This document shows, in pieces, positions 48,537-53,550 of a stretch of DNA of 53,550 bases. The stretch comes from Zoogloeaceae bacterium (GTDB lineage Bacteria; Pseudomonadota; Gammaproteobacteria; Burkholderiales; Rhodocyclaceae), in NCBI GenBank assembly GCA_031288305.1, contig JAITRP010000115.1, positions 1 through 53,550 of the forward strand. Direction: 5' to 3'. Position numbers and translations under genes: made by a program. The notes under the pieces were generated by a model. That model saw only the letters and a program-made list of their open reading frames with translations, did no database searches and was not told where the DNA came from. The first letter of the stretch is position 1. Every line of letters starts with the position of its first letter.

Positions 48537-49712
48537 ATGTCGCATCTGATGAATACCTACAACCGCCAGCCGGTGGCGTTCACGCACGGCAAGGGTTGTT
48601 ACCTGACGGATGAAGAGGGACGGGTTTACCTGGACGCGCTTGCCGGGATTGCGGTCAATACCTTGGGGCACGCGCATCCGGAATTTGTCGCCGCGCTGGC
48701 GGAACAGGCGGGAAAATTGCTGCATGTTTCCAATGTCTATCGCATCTCGCAGCAAGAGACGCTGGCGGATTTGCTGGCGGCGCGATCAGGCCTGGCGGAA
48801 GCCTTCTTCTGCAATTCCGGTTGCGAGGCCAATGAGGCGGCAATCAAGCTTGCCCGCATGCATGGACACAAGCGGGGCATCGACAACCCCGTGATCATCG
48901 TCATGGAAGACGCCTTCCACGGACGTACGTTGGCGACGCTTTCCGCCACCGGCAACCGCAAGGTGCAGGCCGGGTTCGAGCCGCTGGTGCCAGGATTCTT
49001 GCGCGCGCCCTACGGCGATCTGGAGGCGGCGCGGCAAATGATCGAACAGTACGCCCATGTGGCGGCGGCGGTTATGCTGGAGGTAATGCAGGGTGAAGGC
49101 GGCATTCACGCGCTCGATCCGTTCCATCTGCGCGAACTGCGCCAACTCTGCGACGAACACAAGCTGCTGCTGATTTGCGACGAAGTGCAATGCGGCATGG
49201 GGCGCACCGGCAAATGGTTCGCCTACCAGCATGCGGACATCCTGCCGGATGTGGTGACGCTGGCCAAGGGACTGGGTTCCGGCATTCCTGTCGGCGCGTG
49301 TCTGGCGGGCGGCAAGGCGGCGGGGCTGTTTGGCCCCGGCAATCACGGCTCCACCTTCGGCGGCAATCCGTTGGCGACGACAGCCGCCATCAAGACCATC
49401 GAACTGATGGAATCCGGCGATCTCGTTGCCAATGCCGCGCGGATCGGCGCGTGGCTGAAGGAAAAATTCGCTTTTTCCCTGAAAGGTTTGCCGGGCGTGC
49501 TGGAAGTGCGCGGGCAGGGGTTGATGCTGGGCATCGAACTTGATCGTCCCTGCGGCGCGCTGGTCGGGCGGGCGCGAGCGGCGGGGTTGCTCATCAACGT
49601 GACGCATGACGCCGTGATCCGCTTGTTGCCGCCACTGATTTTTGGCGAGCGCGAGGCGCGGGAACTGGCGGAAAAGCTCGTGCCGCTGATCAAGGATTTT
49701 CTCAAGGAGTGA
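48537..49712 (+). CDS. argD: Acetylornithine aminotransferase
   Basis: PLP-dependent class III aminotransferase of arginine synthesis. From ATG 48537 the 391 residues begin MSHLMNTYNRQPVAFTHGKG. They contain FFCNSGCEANEAAIKLARMH, the PLP-contact LLICDEVQCGMGRTG, and the catalytic Lys in DVVTLAKGLGSGIPVG, followed by GNHGSTFGGNPLATTAA. The start at 48525 is close and cannot be excluded. argF follows two bases later, so arginine genes are co-transcribed. Confidence 0.94.
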   Translation: MSHLMNTYNRQPVAFTHGKGCYLTDEEGRVYLDALAGIAVNTLGHAHPEFVAALAEQAGKLLHVSNVYRISQQETLADLLAARSGLAEAFFCNSGCEANEAAIKLARMHGHKRGIDNPVIIVMEDAFHGRTLATLSATGNRKVQAGFEPLVPGFLRAPYGDLEAARQMIEQYAHVAAAVMLEVMQGEGGIHALDPFHLRELRQLCDEHKLLLICDEVQCGMGRTGKWFAYQHADILPDVVTLAKGLGSGIPVGACLAGGKAAGLFGPGNHGSTFGGNPLATTAAIKTIELMESGDLVANAARIGAWLKEKFAFSLKGLPGVLEVRGQGLMLGIELDRPCGALVGRARAAGLLINVTHDAVIRLLPPLIFGEREARELAEKLVPLIKDFLKE

Positions 49713-49714
49713 GC

Positions 49715-50629
49715 ATGGCTGTACGACATTTTTTGCAATTCAAGGATTTTTCCCGCGCGGAATTCGAATACCTGTTTGCGCGCGCGCGCATCGTCAAGGA
49801 CAAGTTCAAGGCATATGAAACGCATCACCCGCTGTTCGACCGCACACTGGTGATGATTTTCGAGAAGGCCAGCACCCGCACCCGCCTGTCCTTCGAGGCC
49901 GGGATGCAGCAACTGGGCGGTTCCGCCATCTATCTCAATACCCGCGATTCGCAACTGGGACGCGGGGAACCGGTGGAAGACTCGGCGGAAGTCATTTCCC
50001 GCATGAGCGACCTGGTAATGATTCGCACCTTCGAGCAGAGCATCATCGAACGCTTCGCCGCGCATTCGCGCGTGCCGGTAATCAACGGTCTGACCAATGA
50101 ATACCATCCCTGTCAGATCCTGGCCGACATTTTTACCTTCATTGAGCAGCGCGGCGCGATCGAAGGCAAGATCGTGGCCTGGGTGGGGGACGCCAACAAC
50201 ATGTGCAACACCTGGCTGCAGGCCGCCGAAGTGTTGAACTTCACAGTGCATGTTTCTTCCCCGCCGGGTTACGGGCCGAATCCCGAAATCAACCGGATAA
50301 CGGACAATCCGCATGTGCGCCTGTTCGCCGATCCGATGGAAGCCTGCCAAGGCGCGCATCTGGTGAGCACCGATGTCTGGACTTCGATGGGCTATGAAGC
50401 CGAAAACGAGGCGAGGATGAAAGCGTTCGCCGACTGGCGCGTGGATGGCGAGATGATGAAAATCGCCGCGAAGGACGCTGTTTTCATGCACTGCCTGCCC
50501 GCGCACCGAGGCGAGGAAGTCACGCCGGAAGTCATCGACGGCCCGCAATCCGTGGTCTGGGACGAAGCCGAAAACCGGATGCACGCGCAAAAGGCGCTGA
50601 TGGAATACCTGCTGCTGGGCAGGGTGTGA
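49715..50629 (+). CDS. argF: Ornithine carbamoyltransferase
   Basis: 304 residues from ATG 49715 with AAGGAG upstream. It forms citrulline from ornithine and carbamoyl phosphate. The carbamoyl-phosphate site FEKASTRTRLSFEAGMQQLG, the HPCQ box seen here as EYHPCQILADIFTF, the DANNMCNTWLQAA segment and the ornithine-binding HCLPAHRGEEVTPEV are present. Length is normal. It follows argD and is followed four bases later by a family A element that separates it from argG. Confidence 0.96.
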   Translation: MAVRHFLQFKDFSRAEFEYLFARARIVKDKFKAYETHHPLFDRTLVMIFEKASTRTRLSFEAGMQQLGGSAIYLNTRDSQLGRGEPVEDSAEVISRMSDLVMIRTFEQSIIERFAAHSRVPVINGLTNEYHPCQILADIFTFIEQRGAIEGKIVAWVGDANNMCNTWLQAAEVLNFTVHVSSPPGYGPNPEINRITDNPHVRLFADPMEACQGAHLVSTDVWTSMGYEAENEARMKAFADWRVDGEMMKIAAKDAVFMHCLPAHRGEEVTPEVIDGPQSVVWDEAENRMHAQKALMEYLLLGRV

Positions 50630-50632
50630 AAA

Positions 50633-50838
50633 CGGCAAAAAGTGAAAGCCCGCTTTTTGCCGGGCCGGTCAGCAAAAAAGGGCAAGCAAGAGCTTCGCCC
50701 TTTTCTGGAATAAAGGCAACGAAACCCCCAAGGCCGCGCTGGTTTTACGTTGGGTTTTTTAACGGTTTGAAGACGAAGCCTGCTTTGCCTTCAAACCCAA
50801 ACTTCAACCGGCAAAAAGCGGGGTTTTACTTTTTGCCG
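50633..50838 (+). repeat. Family A element, full copy (206 bp)
   Basis: Ends CGGCAAAAAGTGAAAGCCCG and the inverse of CGGGGTTTTACTTTTTGCCG. The hairpin lies at 50673-50704 and the inner palindrome around 50776-50793, as in the 809-1025 copy. It sits between argF and argG, genes that would otherwise form one operon. Confidence 0.8.
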
Positions 50839-50854
50839 TATATAAAGGGAAGAA

Positions 50855-52087
50855 ATGATGAGCACGATCAAAAAAGCGGTACTCGCCTATTCCGGCGGGT
50901 TGGATACATCGGTCATCCTGAAATGGTTGCAGGACGCCTACCAATGCGAGGTGGTCACTTTCACCGCCGACCTGGGGCAGGGCGAGGAACTCGAACCGGC
51001 GCGGCAGAAGGCGCTGCGATTCGGCATCAAGCCGGAAAACATCTTCATCGACGACCTGAAGGAAGAATTCGCGCGCGATTTCGTCTTTCCCATGTTCCGC
51101 GCCAATGCCGTCTATGAAGGCGAATACCTGCTCGGCACCTCGATCGCCCGTCCGCTGATCGCCAAGCGCCTGATCGACATCGTGAACCAGACCGGCGCGG
51201 ACGCCATTGCCCACGGCGCGACCGGCAAGGGCAACGATCAGGTGCGCTTCGAGTTGGGCGCCTACGCCCTGAAACCCGGCATCAAGGTGATTGCGCCGTG
51301 GCGCGAATGGGAGCTGCTCTCGCGGGAAAAACTCCTGGCCTATGCCGAAAAAGCCGGGATTCCCATCGAGATGAAACACAAACAGGGCGGCTCGCCCTAT
51401 TCGATGGACGCCAACCTGCTGCACATTTCCTACGAAGGCCGGCATCTGGAAGACCCGGCGGCGGAAGCGGAAGAAGAAATGTGGCGCTGGACAGTCTCGC
51501 CGGAAAAAGCCCCGGATGCCGCCGAATACGTCGATCTGGAATTTACACGCGGGGATCTCGTCGCCATCAACGGCAAGAAGCAAAGGGCGCACGAACTCCT
51601 TGCCCGTTTGAATGAACTGGGCGGCAAGCACGGCATCGGGCGTCTCGATCTGGTGGAAAACCGCTACGTCGGCATGAAGTCGCGCGGCTGCTACGAGACG
51701 CCCGGCGGCACGATTCTGTTGAAAGCGCACCGCGCCGTCGAATCCATCACCCTCGACAGGGAGGTCGCGCACCTGAAGGATGACCTGATGCCGCGCTACG
51801 CGAGCATCATCTACAACGGCTACTGGTGGTCGCCCGAACGATCCGCCCTGCAAGCCCTGATCGACCATACGCAACAAAACGTAAACGGCACGGTGCGGCT
51901 GAAACTCTACAAGGGGAATGTGAGCGTCGTGGGACGCGATTCGAAAACCGATTCGCTCTTCGATCCGGACATCGCCACCTTCGAGGACGACGCGGGCGCC
52001 TATGACCAGAAGGACGCGGCGGGCTTCATCCGGCTCAACGCCTTGCGGCTGCGGATCGCCGCCAACCTGAAGGCACGGAAGGGCTGA
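50855..52087 (+). CDS. argG: Argininosuccinate synthase
   Basis: 410 residues (409 from the second ATG, 50858). It joins citrulline and aspartate using ATP. The PP-loop motif [17 protein letters not shown] is at the N-terminus, followed by [31 protein letters not shown] and the [14 protein letters not shown] block. Length is normal for the short bacterial type. AAGGGAAG precedes the ATG. A family A repeat just upstream may block read-through from argF, leaving argG to its own promoter. Confidence 0.97.
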   Translation: MMSTIKKAVLAYSGGLDTSVILKWLQDAYQCEVVTFTADLGQGEELEPARQKALRFGIKPENIFIDDLKEEFARDFVFPMFRANAVYEGEYLLGTSIARPLIAKRLIDIVNQTGADAIAHGATGKGNDQVRFELGAYALKPGIKVIAPWREWELLSREKLLAYAEKAGIPIEMKHKQGGSPYSMDANLLHISYEGRHLEDPAAEAEEEMWRWTVSPEKAPDAAEYVDLEFTRGDLVAINGKKQRAHELLARLNELGGKHGIGRLDLVENRYVGMKSRGCYETPGGTILLKAHRAVESITLDREVAHLKDDLMPRYASIIYNGYWWSPERSALQALIDHTQQNVNGTVRLKLYKGNVSVVGRDSKTDSLFDPDIATFEDDAGAYDQKDAAGFIRLNALRLRIAANLKARKG

Positions 52088-52103
52088 CCGGGAAATTCGT
52101 TCC

Positions 52104-53550
52104 ATGCCCCCTCCCGCAACCTTCAGTATCCGCTTTGACGGCACATTGACGCCGGGGGCGGATAGTGAAGCGGTCAAGGCCAATCTGGCGCGGATATTTC
52201 GGCAGGAGCAGGCGAAAATCGAGCGTTTGTTCACGGGGCGGAGCGTTACGATCAAACGCGGCCTTTCCGAGGCGAATGCCCGGAAATACGTGGAAATCTT
52301 GTGTCAGGCGGGCGCGGCGGCGCGCATGGAAGCCGAGGAACCTGTTGCGTTGGCGCTACAGAGGGTACCGATTACGCCTGACGATGAAGGGGTGCGCAAA
52401 GCGCCGCCGCCGCTCGAATTGGCGCTGCTGCCCAAAGATCCAGCGCCGCAAGCATCACACCCCGTTGCGCCTTCTTCCCCACACTCCGCTCAAAATGCCG
52501 GGCATGACAACAACATCCCGGCAGCGGCTTCGCCCGGTTACAAAGGCCCGATAGCGGCTTTGGCCGATGCGCTGCAAGACAGGGAAGAATATTGCGGGCT
52601 GTGTTGGTTCTCCCTCCCTCTGGAACGCATCGGGCGCTTGCGCCTGATGGCCAGGAGCGCTGTCCTGATGGGGGTGATGCTTGTCGTCGCCTTCATCGGC
52701 GGCGGCATCATCGCGCACGCCATTCCGGCCTTCGCGGGCGGGATTTTCGCAGGGATCATGGTGGCGGCGGCGATATTCGCTTGTCGTTTGTCCAATTCCG
52801 GTCTTCTGGATGAGCGGCCTGGCGTCAGCCTCCTGGATATCGCTTTGTTGTTTGGTGTTCCGGTTTTTCTGATCATTCTTTCCATGGGAATGTCCTTCAA
52901 TGTCCAACAACGTGGCGGGCCTGATCCGGTCAATCCGGCATTGTTCTATACCGGGATATTCAACGGCATCATCATCGTTGTGACCCGGATTCTCCTCATG
53001 ACACAGCAAATCCGCCGCCTGCGTGACGCTAACCGATCGGGCTGGTGGTGCCTTTTGTTCCTGATTCCCTATCTTGGGCCGCTCTTTTTCCTGTTGCTGA
53101 TATTGAAAAGCGGCGATGAACAATTCAACGAATACGGCCTGCCGCCGCCGCCCAATACCTTGCGCGTCAACCTGGGCGTTGCCCTGTTCATTGCCATCGC
53201 CATTTTCGCCCTTGTCTCGTCGGAAGCTACGTCATTGCGCCTGCCCGCCCGGTTTTTCCTGGGTTTGACGACGATGTACCGTCCCGAAGCGCCCAAAGCG
53301 CCTGAAGTGCTCGAAGCCCCCGAAGCTCCGCAGGTCATGCCTCGGCAGAGCGCGCGGCCAGACCCGGACAATGCGTCCGCTCTTCCGTTACCCAGGCCAC
53401 AGGAATCGTCAGACAATGACTTGAACGATTTCAGCAAGAAATTAGCGGCAGCCCTTCAGGGCTGCCGGTCTAACGTCATTGGGAAGGGGTTTGCATCCCC
53501 TCCCCAATGGCTACGGTCGAAACCCCGGTCTTCAGGCCGGGGTCTCAACC
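52104..53550 (+). CDS. DUF805-type membrane protein with N-terminal domain (runs off the window)
   Basis: The frame is open from ATG 52104 to the edge, 482 codons. Residues 1-80 form a small domain (FSIRFDGTLTPGADSEAVKA, then NARKYVEILCQAGAAARME). An Ala/Pro linker follows. From about 180 there are several membrane helices, with the DUF805 hallmark RSGWWCLLFLIPYLGPLFFL and a YGLPPPPN tail near 345-360. After about residue 447 the frame enters hairpin DNA that resembles an insertion-sequence end, so the last 35 visible residues are probably not native. Function unknown; DUF805 proteins are inner-membrane proteins. Confidence 0.75.
   Translation, partial: MPPPATFSIRFDGTLTPGADSEAVKANLARIFRQEQAKIERLFTGRSVTIKRGLSEANARKYVEILCQAGAAARMEAEEPVALALQRVPITPDDEGVRKAPPPLELALLPKDPAPQASHPVAPSSPHSAQNAGHDNNIPAAASPGYKGPIAALADALQDREEYCGLCWFSLPLERIGRLRLMARSAVLMGVMLVVAFIGGGIIAHAIPAFAGGIFAGIMVAAAIFACRLSNSGLLDERPGVSLLDIALLFGVPVFLIILSMGMSFNVQQRGGPDPVNPALFYTGIFNGIIIVVTRILLMTQQIRRLRDANRSGWWCLLFLIPYLGPLFFLLLILKSGDEQFNEYGLPPPPNTLRVNLGVALFIAIAIFALVSSEATSLRLPARFFLGLTTMYRPEAPKAPEVLEAPEAPQVMPRQSARPDPDNASALPLPRPQESSDNDLNDFSKKLAAALQGCRSNVIGKGFASPPQWLRSKPRSSGRGLN
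53446..53550. mobile_element. Probable IS200/IS605-type element end (partial)
   Basis: Three hairpins follow each other: CGGCAGCCCTTCAGGGCTGC (53446 on), ATTGGGAAGGGG pairing with CCCCTCCCCAAT, and ACCCCGG pairing with CCGGGGT, ending CTCAACC at the edge. Such structured ends with TTCAGG loops are usual for elements carrying tnpB, where the 3' end also makes a guide RNA. The coding part would be to the right, outside the window. Confidence 0.5.

Overview
The window looks like a betaproteobacterial chromosome, most likely near the Rhodocyclales (Azoarcus/Accumulibacter-like). This rests on the tmRNA tag ANDERFALAA, the rpsF-priB-rpsR-rplI order, a CheZ/CheV-type chemotaxis cluster next to motAB, and fairly GC-rich housekeeping genes. 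The assignment is inferred from gene content; no database was searched.

Left edge (1-1025): the right end of an integrated phage or island. It has a phage-type HTH protein running off the edge, a broken tyrosine integrase and a 47-nt copy of the 3' half of a tRNA-His gene, read here as an attachment site. Next come housekeeping genes on the plus strand (1036-11594): mutY, dnaB, aroC, an unknown gene, greB, valS, an OafA-type acyltransferase with an SGNH domain, and a small cupin. On the minus strand (11880-24963) lies a motility and chemotaxis block, read motA, motB, cheR, cheB, cheV, cheV, cheY, cheZ, cheA, followed by an exported unknown, tyrA, a FleR-type sigma54 activator, and fliE behind a good sigma54 promoter. 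A Nudix hydrolase follows.

About 26040-33437 is a 7.4-kb integrative element beside ssrA (tmRNA). It carries an integrase, a higBA toxin-antitoxin pair whose antitoxin has an unusual 250-residue extension, alpA, two small genes, a Toprim-DUF3987 primase/helicase, and a short terminase-small-subunit-like gene. This resembles a minimal P4/PICI-type phage satellite.

The right part returns to housekeeping genes: prfC, rpiA, a spermidine-synthase-like gene, rpsF-priB-rpsR-rplI, parC, gltBD, argD-argF-argG, and a DUF805 membrane protein whose reading frame runs into three hairpins that look like the end of an IS200/IS605-type element.

The most striking structure is in the spacers. At least three families of short non-coding elements with terminal inverted repeats (TIRs) lie there. 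Family A is about 200-217 bp, carries an internal terminator-like hairpin and sits just after stop codons. Family B is 102-109 bp; both copies lie exactly at a stop codon and duplicate it (TGA or TAA) as a 3-bp target duplication, and one copy is nested in a family A repeat. Family C is 355 bp, with TIRs and a 10-bp target duplication, and is inserted in another family A remnant. They look like miniature transposable elements that have reshaped gene ends and terminators.
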